Part shown: piece by piece, positions 8,615 through 16,719 of the stretch
Layout of the letters: the number at the start of each line of letters is the position of its first letter
Numbering within the stretch: position 1 is the first letter of the stretch
Made by a program: the position numbers and the translations under genes
Notes under the pieces: model-generated
Databases searched by the model: none
What the model was told of the DNA's origin: nothing
Seen by the model: only the letters and a program-made list of their open reading frames with translations
Source: Acidaminobacter sp.
GTDB taxonomy: Bacteria; Bacillota_A; Clostridia; Peptostreptococcales; Acidaminobacteraceae
Length of the DNA: 64,000 nt
Reading direction: 5' to 3'
Assembly: GCA_009881125.1 (NCBI GenBank)
Contig: WXFH01000019.1
Location: 200,727-264,726 of the forward strand

Positions 8615-9829
8615 ATGAAAAAAGGATTAAAAGTTTGGCTCTTGGTCTCGCTGGTCATCATACTTGGGATCTCGATGTTTGGATGCTCTCAGCCCGCGGA
8701 AACACCGGCAGCAGAAGAACCGAGCAGTGAGCCTGCAGCACCTGCTGAAAGCTCGGAACCAATCAGAATTGGCTTTTTTGCGCCGGTAACTGGTGCTGCA
8801 GCGTCGGATGGCAAAAGTGCGACACAGTCAGCAGAACTTGCCGTCAAGCTTATTAATGACGGCGGCGGAATCAATGGAAGACCTGTCGAACTCGTCAAGT
8901 ATGATGATGGCTTGGACACTAAGCAAGCAGTCAACATCGCGCAAAAACTTACAACCAAAGACAACGTCGTCGCTGTAGTCAGCGGCAGCTACAGCGGACC
9001 GACTCGTGTTGCAGCACCTATTTTCCAAGAAGCCGGTATGCCTATGCTGTCTGCCTACGCGATTCACCCGGATGTCACCGGTTCAGGTGACTTCGTCTTC
9101 TCGCAGTCCTTTTCAGGATCCGTACAAGGTCGCGCTGGCGGCGTTGTAGCTGTGGATATGCTGGGTGCTAAGAGGATTTCTATTCTGGCTGTAGACATTG
9201 ACTTTGGAAAAACCTTATCTGAGGCTTTCACTGCTTATGCCGAAGCAAACGGCGCAGAAATAGTGTCAATGGATACTTTTGGAATGCCTGAAACAGAGTT
9301 TTCTCCGGTGCTGACAAAAATTAAGGAAACCGTAAAACCGGACCTGCTTTACATTGCATGCTATCCTTCTCACGGAACTGAGATTGCGAGACAATCCAAG
9401 CGCCTCGGTCTGGATGTTCAAATTCTTGGAACAGAGGGCATTGACTCATATCAGTTCCTGGAAGTTGCGAAGGAAGACGCTGAAGGTGTCATCATTACAA
9501 CTAACATGAACAGAGACAGCGAAAGTGATGCAGTCAAGAATTACATTGCAGGCTATAAAGCGGCGTACAATATGCAGCCAGACATGGTCGGCGCTTCTAC
9601 TTATGACGCCTTTGAAACTTTATTTAAGGTTATCGCTGAAGTTGGCACTGATCCCGTCGCTATGAGAGATGCCATCAAAGGCTTGAAAGACTTTGAAACA
9701 GTCACAGGCAGATTGATTGAATATGCACCATCCAGGGTTGCGGTCAAGCCGGTACAGATTCAGATTGTCAAGGACGGCGAATTCCACTACTACAACGAAA
9801 TTACGGATGACGCAATTATCAGAGACTAG
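8615..9829 (+). CDS. livK: Branched-chain amino acid ABC transporter, substrate-binding lipoprotein
   Basis: This 404-residue protein is exported and lipid-anchored: a basic start and hydrophobic stretch end in the lipobox SMFGC (Cys at about residue 24). An acidic Ala/Pro/Ser/Glu linker leads to the type-I periplasmic-binding fold (IRIGFFAPVTGAAASDGKSA, INDGGGINGRPVELV, GSYSGPTRVAAPIFQEAGMP). This is the Leu/Ile/Val-binding family, although related members bind other amino acids or amides. GGGGAGG precedes the ATG. The gene is first in livKHMGF and is controlled by the sigma-54 promoter at 8553. A strong hairpin downstream may protect its mRNA and raise its level over the membrane genes. Confidence 0.88.
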   Translation: MKKGLKVWLLVSLVIILGISMFGCSQPAETPAAEEPSSEPAAPAESSEPIRIGFFAPVTGAAASDGKSATQSAELAVKLINDGGGINGRPVELVKYDDGLDTKQAVNIAQKLTTKDNVVAVVSGSYSGPTRVAAPIFQEAGMPMLSAYAIHPDVTGSGDFVFSQSFSGSVQGRAGGVVAVDMLGAKRISILAVDIDFGKTLSEAFTAYAEANGAEIVSMDTFGMPETEFSPVLTKIKETVKPDLLYIACYPSHGTEIARQSKRLGLDVQILGTEGIDSYQFLEVAKEDAEGVIITTNMNRDSESDAVKNYIAGYKAAYNMQPDMVGASTYDAFETLFKVIAEVGTDPVAMRDAIKGLKDFETVTGRLIEYAPSRVAVKPVQIQIVKDGEFHYYNEITDDAIIRD

Positions 9830-9872
9830 TGGCGAGGAAACACCACAACTGGACAATATGATCGATAGGTGA

Positions 9873-9901
9873 CTGAAGGCGCGCCCTTGGCGCGCCTTCA
9901 G
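9873..9901 (+). repeat. Strong intercistronic hairpin between livK and livH
   Basis: CTGAAGGCGCGCC (9873-9885) and GGCGCGCCTTCAG (9889-9901) form a perfect 13-bp G+C-rich stem with a 3-nt loop and no following T-run. It therefore should not terminate. By analogy with hairpins after binding-protein genes such as malE, it probably blocks 3' exonucleases and favours livK mRNA. Confidence 0.75.
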
Positions 9902-9937
9902 CAAACAGACCACATTTTTCGAAAGGATGTGATATCC

Positions 9938-10813
9938 TTGCTGCTTCAACAAATCATAAACGGTTTCATGATTGGTTGTGTCTATGCCTTGACTGCAATG
10001 GGCGGGACATTAATCTACGGGATTTTACGCATTCTGGATATTGCGAATGCTGCGGCGTATGTGGTCGGTGCGTACCTCGGCTGGGTAATTTACGCAACTA
10101 CCGGCAATCTGGCCGTCGCCTTTTTTCTGTCAATGGCCCTCACAGGCGCAATTGGTGTTCTCATTCAAAAGTTCATTTATACGCCCATACTCAACAAGCC
10201 TAATATCATTCCTATAGTTCCGTTGATTACCAGTGTAGGGATTTTCATTTTTACCGGGGACTTTATAAGACTGCTGGTCGGTCCGGAAATTAAGGATTTT
10301 GGTGTAATTCTGCCATTTTCGGTCATTAAACTCGGAAGAATTGTCATTAATCCTGAATGGATTTTGATCATTATCATGACGGCGATTTTACTCTCGCTGC
10401 TTTGGTTCGTTTTAAATAAAACCAAGCTTGGACTTGCATGGCGCGCCACGGCAGGGGATTCGGAAATCGCCGAAACCATGGGAGTCAACATCCAGAAGGT
10501 CATGGCATTGAGTTATATTATGGGGTATGGTTTTGCATCCGCAGCGGGGATGATGATAGGTGTACTCTATAGCTCTATCTATCCAACCATGGGAGACATT
10601 CCGTCGTATAAAATGCTTGCCATTATCGTTTTAGGCGGACTTGGAAATCCAATTGGCACCATTGCCGCCGGACTTGTTATTGGACTTTCAGAAACTTTAA
10701 TCTCTGCTTACGTCGGATCTGTCATACCTAGAGACGCGATAGCCTTCCTTGTCTTAATCACAATCTTGCTTGTAAAACCAACAGGTCTGATCAGCAGAAA
10801 AAATTCAATTTAG
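9938..10813 (+). CDS. livH: Branched-chain amino acid ABC transporter, permease LivH
   Basis: This 291-residue inner-membrane permease has about eight hydrophobic segments. It begins MLLQQIINGFMIGCVYALTA, the usual LivH start. The AWRATAGDSEIAETMGVNIQKV loop is the EAA-like segment that contacts the ATPases, and GGLGNPIGTIAAGLVIGLSE lies near the end. I chose the TTG at 9938, preceded by AAAGGATG with good spacing. The frame is open 5' to 9869, but that would place translated sequence over the hairpin and would add a hydrophilic tail not seen in the family. It pairs with LivM, 11 bases downstream. Confidence 0.87.
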   Translation: MLLQQIINGFMIGCVYALTAMGGTLIYGILRILDIANAAAYVVGAYLGWVIYATTGNLAVAFFLSMALTGAIGVLIQKFIYTPILNKPNIIPIVPLITSVGIFIFTGDFIRLLVGPEIKDFGVILPFSVIKLGRIVINPEWILIIIMTAILLSLLWFVLNKTKLGLAWRATAGDSEIAETMGVNIQKVMALSYIMGYGFASAAGMMIGVLYSSIYPTMGDIPSYKMLAIIVLGGLGNPIGTIAAGLVIGLSETLISAYVGSVIPRDAIAFLVLITILLVKPTGLISRKNSI

Positions 10814-10824
10814 GGGGTGACTGT

Positions 10825-11715
10825 ATGTATGCAATAGTGGTGGCTACAAATATTGGGATCTTTGTGCTCCTGGCACTCAGCCTAAACATTATAGCGGGTT
10901 ATGCCGGACAGTCATCTATTGGGCACGCGGCATTTTTCGGGATTGGTGCTTATACCTCGGCAGTGCTGACCAGTACTCTTGGAGTGAATTTCTGGCTGAG
11001 TCTTCCCATAGCGTTCGTTGTGACAGGGTTGATCGGCGCGTTGCTCGGGCTTGCCAGCATGCGTGTCAAGGAGGATTTTTTGGCGATTACGACTATAGGC
11101 ATAAACTTTGTTGTTGTTGCCATTTTCCAGTATGCGCCAATCTTTGGCGCTTCACTCGGAATGTCTGTCTCCAAGCCGAGTCTGTTTGGTGTCAAAATGG
11201 ATAATCTGATGTTTTTGATCCTTGTAGGCGCACTGATTGCCGCCATGGTCATATTCATGAGAATCATCGAAAAGTCATGGTTTGGCTTGGCGCTGGCAAG
11301 TATAAGAAATGATGAGGCGGCAGCCTCCTCTCTCGGCGTCAATATTGTAAAATTCAAAGTGCTCGCCTTTGCGGTTGGAACAGCGGTAGCCGGCTTGGCT
11401 GGCGGCGTTTACGCCCATTACATGACCTTTATCTACTCCAGCGATTTTGCGTTTCTCGTATCGATCTCGATTTTATCCATGGTGGTCATAGGCGGAATTG
11501 GGACCATTCGCGGACCGATTGTAGGCGCAATCATTTTGGGGATAGCACCGGAACTGTTTCGATTCATTTCGGATTACCGTATGATTGTCTATGGAGGACT
11601 CCTGGTTTTGATGATGCTGTTTCAACCCCAGGGCATCGTTGGGAACGGCAGTTTTCTGGTCAATAAATTCGAAGCGCTGTTTGGCAAAGGGCGCAAGAAA
11701 AGTGTGGTGAGCTGA
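10825..11715 (+). CDS. livM: Branched-chain amino acid ABC transporter, permease LivM
   Basis: The 296-residue membrane protein is the second permease of the Liv-type importer. LNIIAGYAGQSSIGHAAFFG near the N-terminus is the family signature. The coupling loop reads SWFGLALASIRNDEAAASSLGVNIVKFKVLAF, and GGIGTIRGPIVGAIILG follows. It lacks the long N-terminal extension of enterobacterial LivM, as is usual in Firmicutes. The ATG follows TAGGGGGTGACTGT, and the stop codon is one base before the livG start, so translation is probably coupled. Confidence 0.88.
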   Translation: MYAIVVATNIGIFVLLALSLNIIAGYAGQSSIGHAAFFGIGAYTSAVLTSTLGVNFWLSLPIAFVVTGLIGALLGLASMRVKEDFLAITTIGINFVVVAIFQYAPIFGASLGMSVSKPSLFGVKMDNLMFLILVGALIAAMVIFMRIIEKSWFGLALASIRNDEAAASSLGVNIVKFKVLAFAVGTAVAGLAGGVYAHYMTFIYSSDFAFLVSISILSMVVIGGIGTIRGPIVGAIILGIAPELFRFISDYRMIVYGGLLVLMMLFQPQGIVGNGSFLVNKFEALFGKGRKKSVVS

Positions 11716-11716
11716 T

Positions 11717-12475
11717 ATGGGGGACATGCTGACCGTTAAAGGTTTAAAAATGTATTTTGGCGGGCTGAAAGCCATAGATGGCATTGATCTTAACCTTAAG
11801 GAGAAAGAAACTTTAGGAGTCATTGGTCCGAATGGCGCTGGGAAAACGACAATGTTTAACTGCATTTGTGGCGTTTACGAGCCTACCGAGGGAAAAATTC
11901 TCTTAAACGGACAAGAGATCCAGGGGAAGAAACCATTTGAAATAGCGAGGATGGGTGTCGCCCGTACGTTCCAGATTTCCAAACCCCTCAGGGACATTTC
12001 TTTGCTGGATAATGTCGTCGCAGCTTTGGGCATAGAGTACAATAAAGGTTTTAAACACCTGTTCGCGAAAAGTCATTCTCCCGTGGTGGTGGACCAGGCG
12101 CTGGAAATTTTAGAGCGCGTGCAGCTCCTCGATGTTAAGGATAAAAAGGCGTCTGAGGTCAGCCTGGGTTATTTGAGAAGACTTGAAATTGCCAGGGCGC
12201 TGGCGATCAATCCTAAGCTTCTGATGCTGGACGAGCCTTGCGCAGGGCTCAGCAATTACGCTATAGGCGAGGTCATTGATCTGGTCTTCTATTTGAAAGA
12301 GCAAGGGACAACGATCATGCTGATTGAGCACAATCTGCCAATTTCAATGAAGGTGAGTGACCGGCTGGTGGTCCTCAATTTTGGCAAAAAAATTGCGGAA
12401 GGATTGCCTAAAGAAATTCAGGAGAATCCTCAAGTCATTGAAGCCTATTTAGGGGAGGATGATGAGGATGCTTAA
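11717..12475 (+). CDS. livG: Branched-chain amino acid ABC transporter, ATPase LivG
   Basis: The 252-residue cytoplasmic ATPase has Walker A GPNGAGKTT near residue 37 and the LivG-type extended insert after ARTFQISKPLRDISLLDNV. A signature close to LSxGxxRRLEIARAL (VSLGYLRRLEIARALA) follows, then Walker B LLMLDEPCAGLS and the switch His in IEHNL. In this family the signature often departs from LSGGQ, so this is not a defect. It works as a heterodimer with LivF, whose start lies inside the end of this gene. Confidence 0.9.
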   Translation: MGDMLTVKGLKMYFGGLKAIDGIDLNLKEKETLGVIGPNGAGKTTMFNCICGVYEPTEGKILLNGQEIQGKKPFEIARMGVARTFQISKPLRDISLLDNVVAALGIEYNKGFKHLFAKSHSPVVVDQALEILERVQLLDVKDKKASEVSLGYLRRLEIARALAINPKLLMLDEPCAGLSNYAIGEVIDLVFYLKEQGTTIMLIEHNLPISMKVSDRLVVLNFGKKIAEGLPKEIQENPQVIEAYLGEDDEDA

Positions 12476-13172
12476 GCTCCAGGACGCGGAAATCTTTTAT
12501 GGTCAGATGGAAGTTATCAAGAAAGTATCCCTAGAGGTTAAACAGGGAGAATTGGTGAGTGTCATAGGTGCGAATGGCGCCGGCAAATCCACATTGATCA
12601 AGGCCATGATGGGCCTGGTCAAAATCAAACACGGCAAACTGTTCTACGAAGGTGAGGATATAACAGATTATCCTGCCTGGAAGAGGGCGGAGCTGGGGAT
12701 TGGATACGTTCCAGAAGGTCGCCGTATATTTGGTGATTTGTCCGTTGAAGAGAACTTAAAAATGGGTGCCTACAAAATCAAAGATAAGGCCCAAATTAAG
12801 AGAAATCTTGAGAAGGCTTATGACATGTTTCCAAAGCTTTCAGAGAGGCGGAACCAACTGGCAAGAACCATGAGCGGCGGGGAACAGCAGATCCTCGCAA
12901 TCAGCCGGGCTTTGATTCTGGAGCCAAGACTGCTGCTTATCGATGAAGTATCCATGGGCTTGATGCCAATTATGGTCAATTACTGTTTTTCTCTGATCAA
13001 AGAACTGAATCAGCAAGGGATCACGGTTCTGGTCGTGGAGCAGAACGCGAACAAGGTCCTGAAAATTGCAGACCGAGGTTACCTGATTGAGACAGGTCAA
13101 ATCATGGTTGAAGGGACTGCGGAAAGTTTGAGGCAAAATGATGTTGTTCTTAAGGCCTATTTAGGTGAATAG
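12468..13172 (+). CDS. livF: Branched-chain amino acid ABC transporter, ATPase LivF
   Basis: This 234-residue ATPase is the partner of LivG. Walker A is GANGAGKST, the family marker GIGYVPEGRRIFGDLSVEENL follows, then the signature TMSGGEQQILAISRAL and Walker B LLLIDEVSMGL. Three closely spaced ATGs (12459, 12462, 12468) lie at the junction. AGGGGAGG at 12451-12458 is best spaced for 12468, which gives an 8-base overlap with livG. No terminator is visible after the gene, so readthrough into the his leader is possible. Confidence 0.9.
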   Translation: MLKLQDAEIFYGQMEVIKKVSLEVKQGELVSVIGANGAGKSTLIKAMMGLVKIKHGKLFYEGEDITDYPAWKRAELGIGYVPEGRRIFGDLSVEENLKMGAYKIKDKAQIKRNLEKAYDMFPKLSERRNQLARTMSGGEQQILAISRALILEPRLLLIDEVSMGLMPIMVNYCFSLIKELNQQGITVLVVEQNANKVLKIADRGYLIETGQIMVEGTAESLRQNDVVLKAYLGE

Positions 13173-13211
13173 AATTTGTTTCAAAATCGTAAGAATATTA
13201 TAAAAAGCCTG

Positions 13212-13240
13212 TTGACTGAATAATTATTGTGTGTTAAAGT
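13212..13240 (+). promoter_or_regulatory. Promoter of the histidine operon leader
   Basis: TTGACT (13212-13217) and TAAAGT (13235-13240) are separated by 17 bp. Transcription would begin near 13247, just before the structured leader. Confidence 0.55.
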
Positions 13241-13257
13241 CTATTCAATTCATAAAT

Positions 13258-13318
13258 TCCGGCTTCAGGCGAGGGGTAGGTAATCTATTCTTTCCGCCAG
13301 TAATACGTTTAAGCCGGA
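13258..13318 (+). ncRNA. Structured 5' leader stem upstream of the his leader peptide
   Basis: CCGGCTT (13259-13265) pairs perfectly with AAGCCGG (13311-13317). Just inside, GGCG (13268-13271) can pair with CGCC (13294-13297). The element starts about a dozen bases after the predicted transcription start and ends some 28 bases before the leader-peptide start codon. It could stabilise the leader RNA or bind a regulator; I do not recognise it as a known riboswitch. Confidence 0.5.
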
Positions 13319-13346
13319 TTCAAATTGAGATTCAGGAGAGATTATT

Positions 13347-13403
13347 ATGACACCCCAGGTTTTAAACCCATACAACAGCATCCATCATCATCATACGTTC
13401 TAG
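13347..13403 (+). CDS. His operon leader peptide (HisL-like, four consecutive His codons)
   Basis: An 18-codon reading frame, MTPQVLNPYNSIHHHHTF, starts at ATG 13347 with AGGAGA 7 to 8 bases before it and stops at TAG 13401. Four CAT codons in a row (13383-13394) sit just before the stop. This is the hallmark of ribosome-mediated attenuation: when charged histidyl-tRNA is scarce the ribosome stalls at the CAT run and changes the fold of the RNA downstream. The frame lies between a promoter and a terminator directly in front of hisZ. It resembles enterobacterial HisL in logic but not in sequence. Confidence 0.85.
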   Translation: MTPQVLNPYNSIHHHHTF

Positions 13404-13530
13404 AGTTTGTATGCAGGTTTAAGACACCGCGCGTTGCAAGCTCTATTCGTCGTTTAATACGATTGAGCGTCCGCGGTGGTGAGATTGAATCAACAAACTG
13501 CCACCCGGTTTCCGGGTGGCTTTTTTATTT
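13404..13530 (+). promoter_or_regulatory. His operon attenuator (competing antiterminator and terminator)
   Basis: Several segments compete. Segment A, CACCGCG (13425-13431), pairs with CGCGGTG (13472-13478) around an inner GCTC/GAGC hairpin. CCGCGGTGG (13471-13479) also imitates the right arm of the terminator and can pair with its left arm CCACCCGG (13501-13508), with one bulged C. AGTTTGT (13404-13410), directly after the leader stop codon, can pair with ACAAACT (13493-13499), which abuts the terminator. A ribosome stalled on the His codons would cover AGTTTGT and should favour the antiterminator. The exact competition needs folding. Confidence 0.75.
13500..13530 (+). terminator. Attenuator terminator in front of hisZ
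   Basis: GCCACCCGG and CCGGGTGGC form a perfect 9-bp stem with a TTT loop, followed by TTTTTTATTTT. It stands between the leader peptide and hisZ, so it must be conditional for the operon to be expressed. Confidence 0.9.
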
Positions 13531-13548
13531 TCGCGAGGAGGCGTAACT

Positions 13549-14808
13549 ATGAGATTTATGCACTATCTGTATGAAGACTACGCATATTTGAGAACTTTGA
13601 CCGCCAGCTTCAGAAAGTGGTCAAGACTTTATGGCTATGATGAGATTGATCCTCCGGCCATTGAGGACTGGTCGCGCTACCAGGATCTTCCCCCTGCCTT
13701 GACGAAAAGGCTGGTGAAGCTGATTGAGCCTTCCGGTGCCATAGGATGCCTGAAAATTGACAACACCATGAGCTGTGCCTCCATGACCCTGAAGCTTCCG
13801 GAAGGGACGCCCCTCAGACGAATTTCCTATAATTCAAAGGTCTTTCGGTATAGTCAGGGCGGCGGCATTGACGAGATCCTTCAGCTCGGCTGCGAAAATT
13901 ATGCCGACCTGGGCCCGGCAGGAGATGTTGAGGTCATCCGACTGGCGCTGGACGTCCTCGAAACGGTGGGGATCCCAATTTCTGACCTGCGCTTTGAAAT
14001 TGGAAACTCCAGCTTCTTCAGAGCGATTTCAGAAATGGTGGAATTGTCTCCGGAAGCGGTAGAGACCATGATGAACCTGATTGAAGAAAAGAGACTGACT
14101 GCGCTTAGCGCTTTTCTGGAGGGCTCTGAGCTCCCTGAAGACGAAAGTCTCTTCCTGAGCCAGCTTCCGGGACTGTTCGGCGATTTTAAAGCAGTCTTTA
14201 CTAAAGCATCCTCGACTCGTTTCGGCGATGCCTGCCAGGCAGAGCTGAGCGCTCTGAAATCCTTGTACAAGCTCCTGGAAAATCTCGGTCTGACAAAAAT
14301 TCAGTTGGATCTGAGTCAGGGCGGCAACGAATTCAGATATTATTCCGGGAACATCTACAGGATTTTCAGCCAGCGCACAGGCAAAGCCCTCGTCACCGGG
14401 GGACGATATGACGGCATGAATGGCGTCGAAGTGGCTTGCGGCATCTCCTTCAACACAGCCAATGTGGTGGAGTGGATGAAAACTATGCACACACCGCTCA
14501 ACGTCCCTGCGCAGTTCGACTACGCAGTCCTCTGTGATACAGATGATCCGGGCGATGCCCTGCAGATCGCAGCCGCCCTGAGAGACAGGGATTACAGTGT
14601 CGTGCTGGTTAAACTCAGAACCAGCATCAGTGACACTTTTGAACAGCCGGAGTGCAAATCTGCAAAATTTGTGTTGTCCGTTGAAGGTGAAGACGCTGTG
14701 GTTTTCGATCAGCGCATGAATGAAAGCCGCAGAAGCAACGTTCAGAAGCTGCTGAACCAGCTCGAAATCAACGGGAAAAGGAGGAGCCAAATCCATGAAA
14801 CCACTTAA
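13549..14808 (+). CDS. hisZ: ATP phosphoribosyltransferase regulatory subunit
   Basis: The 419-residue protein is a catalytically inactive class II histidyl-tRNA-synthetase paralogue. It joins short HisG to form the active, histidine-inhibited first enzyme of the pathway. The synthetase-like core shows in YGYDEIDPPAIEDWSRY, in FRYSQ, and in GGRYDGMNGVEVACGISFNTANVVEWM, which corresponds to synthetase motif 3. The start at 13549 follows GCGAGGAGGCGTAACT, only 19 bases after the attenuator T-run. It is the first gene of hisZGDCBHAFI and its last 14 bases overlap hisG. Confidence 0.88.
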   Translation: MRFMHYLYEDYAYLRTLTASFRKWSRLYGYDEIDPPAIEDWSRYQDLPPALTKRLVKLIEPSGAIGCLKIDNTMSCASMTLKLPEGTPLRRISYNSKVFRYSQGGGIDEILQLGCENYADLGPAGDVEVIRLALDVLETVGIPISDLRFEIGNSSFFRAISEMVELSPEAVETMMNLIEEKRLTALSAFLEGSELPEDESLFLSQLPGLFGDFKAVFTKASSTRFGDACQAELSALKSLYKLLENLGLTKIQLDLSQGGNEFRYYSGNIYRIFSQRTGKALVTGGRYDGMNGVEVACGISFNTANVVEWMKTMHTPLNVPAQFDYAVLCDTDDPGDALQIAAALRDRDYSVVLVKLRTSISDTFEQPECKSAKFVLSVEGEDAVVFDQRMNESRRSNVQKLLNQLEINGKRRSQIHETT

Positions 14809-15430
14809 AATTGCCGTCTCAAAAGGGCGGGTCAAAGAGCAGCTGATCGCGCTCCTCAAAGAAGCGGGTTATGAGTTCGCAGATCTTAACAACCGCAAGC
14901 TCGAGCACGTGGATACCTCGGGAAGGATCAGCCTGATTTCAGTCAAAGCAGATGATGTCACGACTTATGTGGAAAGAGCTGCCGCTGATCTGGGTGTACT
15001 CGGGAATGATATTTTGTACGAACGGAGCTTTGACGGCTATGAGCTCAGGTATCTCCCAATAGGCAGATGCCGTATGTGTATAGCCGGCTTCAGGGGGTTC
15101 AAACTGTCGGACCGCAGTTTTGTGCGCGTGGCCACAAAATACCCTAAACGGGCGAGGGATGTGCTCGAAGAGAAGGGCATCAAGGGTGAGATCCTGTTCC
15201 TGTCCGGCTCGGTAGAGCTGGCACCCATAGTGAATTTGGCCGATTGTATCCTCGACATTGTCGAGACCGGAAAAACACTGGAAGAAAACGATCTGGTTGT
15301 CCTTGAGACCGTTGGACAGATCTCCTCTGTATTGATTGCCAACCGGGTCTCCTTCAAGCTGATGAACGAACGAATGATGGATCTCTTAAACGATCTCGAG
15401 GTCGCGGAGAAAAGGGGAACTAGCAAATGA
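14795..15430 (+). CDS. hisG: ATP phosphoribosyltransferase, short-form catalytic subunit
   Basis: HisG joins ATP and phosphoribosyl pyrophosphate to start histidine synthesis. At 211 residues this is the short form, which lacks the C-terminal regulatory ACT-like domain and depends on HisZ, encoded just upstream. Visible family elements are IAVSKGRVKEQ at the start, DVTTYVERAAADLGVLGNDIL, and the phosphoribosyl-binding stretch LADCILDIVETGKTLEENDL. AAAGGAGGAGCC precedes the ATG inside the end of hisZ. The gene overlaps hisD by four bases (ATGA). Confidence 0.93.
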   Translation: MKPLKIAVSKGRVKEQLIALLKEAGYEFADLNNRKLEHVDTSGRISLISVKADDVTTYVERAAADLGVLGNDILYERSFDGYELRYLPIGRCRMCIAGFRGFKLSDRSFVRVATKYPKRARDVLEEKGIKGEILFLSGSVELAPIVNLADCILDIVETGKTLEENDLVVLETVGQISSVLIANRVSFKLMNERMMDLLNDLEVAEKRGTSK

Positions 15431-16719
15431 ACAGCATAAAATACGATAAAGCGACTTCAACCGCATCCATCGCGGCGATTGTACGCAGAACGACAGAAAC
15501 CTCAGAAGAGGTCAGGGATTCCGTCAGCAAGATCATTGCGGATATCAAAGCACGCGGAGATGCGGCCTTGATGGCGTGGACCGAGAAACTCGACGGCGTC
15601 AAGCTCCAAAGCCTCCGCATTTCAGACGAGACCATGAAAGCCGCTATGCGGGATCAAGTCACCCAGGAGGATCTCAGGGTTCTCAGGACAGCTGTGGAGC
15701 ACCTCAGGACCTATCACGAAAAACAGCTCGAAAAGGGCTATGAGATCCAGCCAAGACCAGGCGTCTCCCTGGGGCAGCGCATTGTGCCGCTCAGACGCGT
15801 GGGGCTCTATATTCCGGGCGGCAAGGCTGCCTATCCTTCCACCGTGCTGATGAACGCAATTCCTGCCCAAGTGGCGGGTGTCCCTGAGATTGCCATTTTC
15901 ACACCGCCGTCCAAAGATGGTTCTGTGAATCCTTACGTGCTCGCGGCGGCCGGGATTCTGGGCATCAAAGAAATTTACGCTGTTGGCGGCGCTCAAGCTG
16001 TCGCGGCCTGCGCCAACGGGACAGAAACCATAGCGCCTTGTGATAAAATCGCAGGGCCAGGCAACCAGTATGTGGCAGAAGCCAAGCGTCAGGTCAGCGG
16101 TCAGATTGCCATAGATATGATTGCCGGACCAAGTGAGGTCCTGATCATTGCAGATCAGACCGCGGACCCTGAACTGGTGGCGGCGGATCTTCTGGCGCAG
16201 GCAGAGCACGACGAGCGTGCCGGCCTCGTGGTTCTGACCACGGACGAGAGTTTGCCGGAGAGGTTGAAAGCAGCTCTCGACAGGCAGCTTGAGACCCTGC
16301 CTAAACGAGACATTGCTTCAGTTTCAGCGGCCAATCTGTTGGTGGTGCTTTGCGATGATCTTGAAGATGCTTGCCGTGTCTCTGATGTCATAGCCCCTGA
16401 ACACCTTGAGCTGATGGTGGAAAATCCTCGCGCGCTGCTCGATAAAGTGAACTACGCGGGGTCTGTCTTCCTGGGCAGCTACACGCCGGAAGCGCTGGGC
16501 GACTATTACGCAGGCACGAACCACACACTGCCGACCAATGGTACGGCGAGATTTTCATCACCCCTGGGCGTCTATGACTTTATGACCCGGTTCTCGTATC
16601 TCGAATACACCCAAGAGGCCTTTATGAAGGAAGCTTCAGATGTCGAGCACTTCGCGCGGCTCGAAGGCCTGGACGCACACGCGGCGTCAGTCACGAAGAG
16701 AAAGAATCTGAAGCCATGA
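15427..16719 (+). CDS. hisD: Histidinol dehydrogenase
   Basis: The 430-residue zinc enzyme oxidises histidinol to histidine in two NAD-dependent steps. Recognisable blocks are VGLYIPGGKAAYPSTVLMNAIPA, the family signature region IDMIAGPSEVLIIAD, LAQAEHDE with its catalytic Glu/His pair, and IAPEHLELM. The length is normal. It overlaps hisG and hisC by four bases each, which points to translational coupling through the operon. Confidence 0.95.
   Translation: MNSIKYDKATSTASIAAIVRRTTETSEEVRDSVSKIIADIKARGDAALMAWTEKLDGVKLQSLRISDETMKAAMRDQVTQEDLRVLRTAVEHLRTYHEKQLEKGYEIQPRPGVSLGQRIVPLRRVGLYIPGGKAAYPSTVLMNAIPAQVAGVPEIAIFTPPSKDGSVNPYVLAAAGILGIKEIYAVGGAQAVAACANGTETIAPCDKIAGPGNQYVAEAKRQVSGQIAIDMIAGPSEVLIIADQTADPELVAADLLAQAEHDERAGLVVLTTDESLPERLKAALDRQLETLPKRDIASVSAANLLVVLCDDLEDACRVSDVIAPEHLELMVENPRALLDKVNYAGSVFLGSYTPEALGDYYAGTNHTLPTNGTARFSSPLGVYDFMTRFSYLEYTQEAFMKEASDVEHFARLEGLDAHAASVTKRKNLKP

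Noticed and set aside
8394..8618. 74-codon frame between the activator and livK
   Set aside because: It spans the activator sites and the sigma-54 promoter and shows no codon or protein character of a gene.
9869..9937. Longer N-terminus for LivH starting at 9869
   Set aside because: It would translate across the 13-bp hairpin, lacks a ribosome binding site and adds a hydrophilic tail not found in LivH proteins. TTG 9938 has AAAGGATG upstream.
13404..13480. Possible T-box element in the his leader (CACCGCG followed by a hairpin ending GAGCGTCC)
   Set aside because: The conserved T-box core AGGGTGGNACCGCG is absent (no TGG bulge ahead of ACCGCG), no specifier-loop helix is visible, and the leader peptide with four His codons explains the region better.
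13325..13546. 73-codon open frame overlapping the his leader
   Set aside because: It lies in a different frame from the His-codon leader peptide, runs through the attenuator stems and has no binding site or recognisable protein character.
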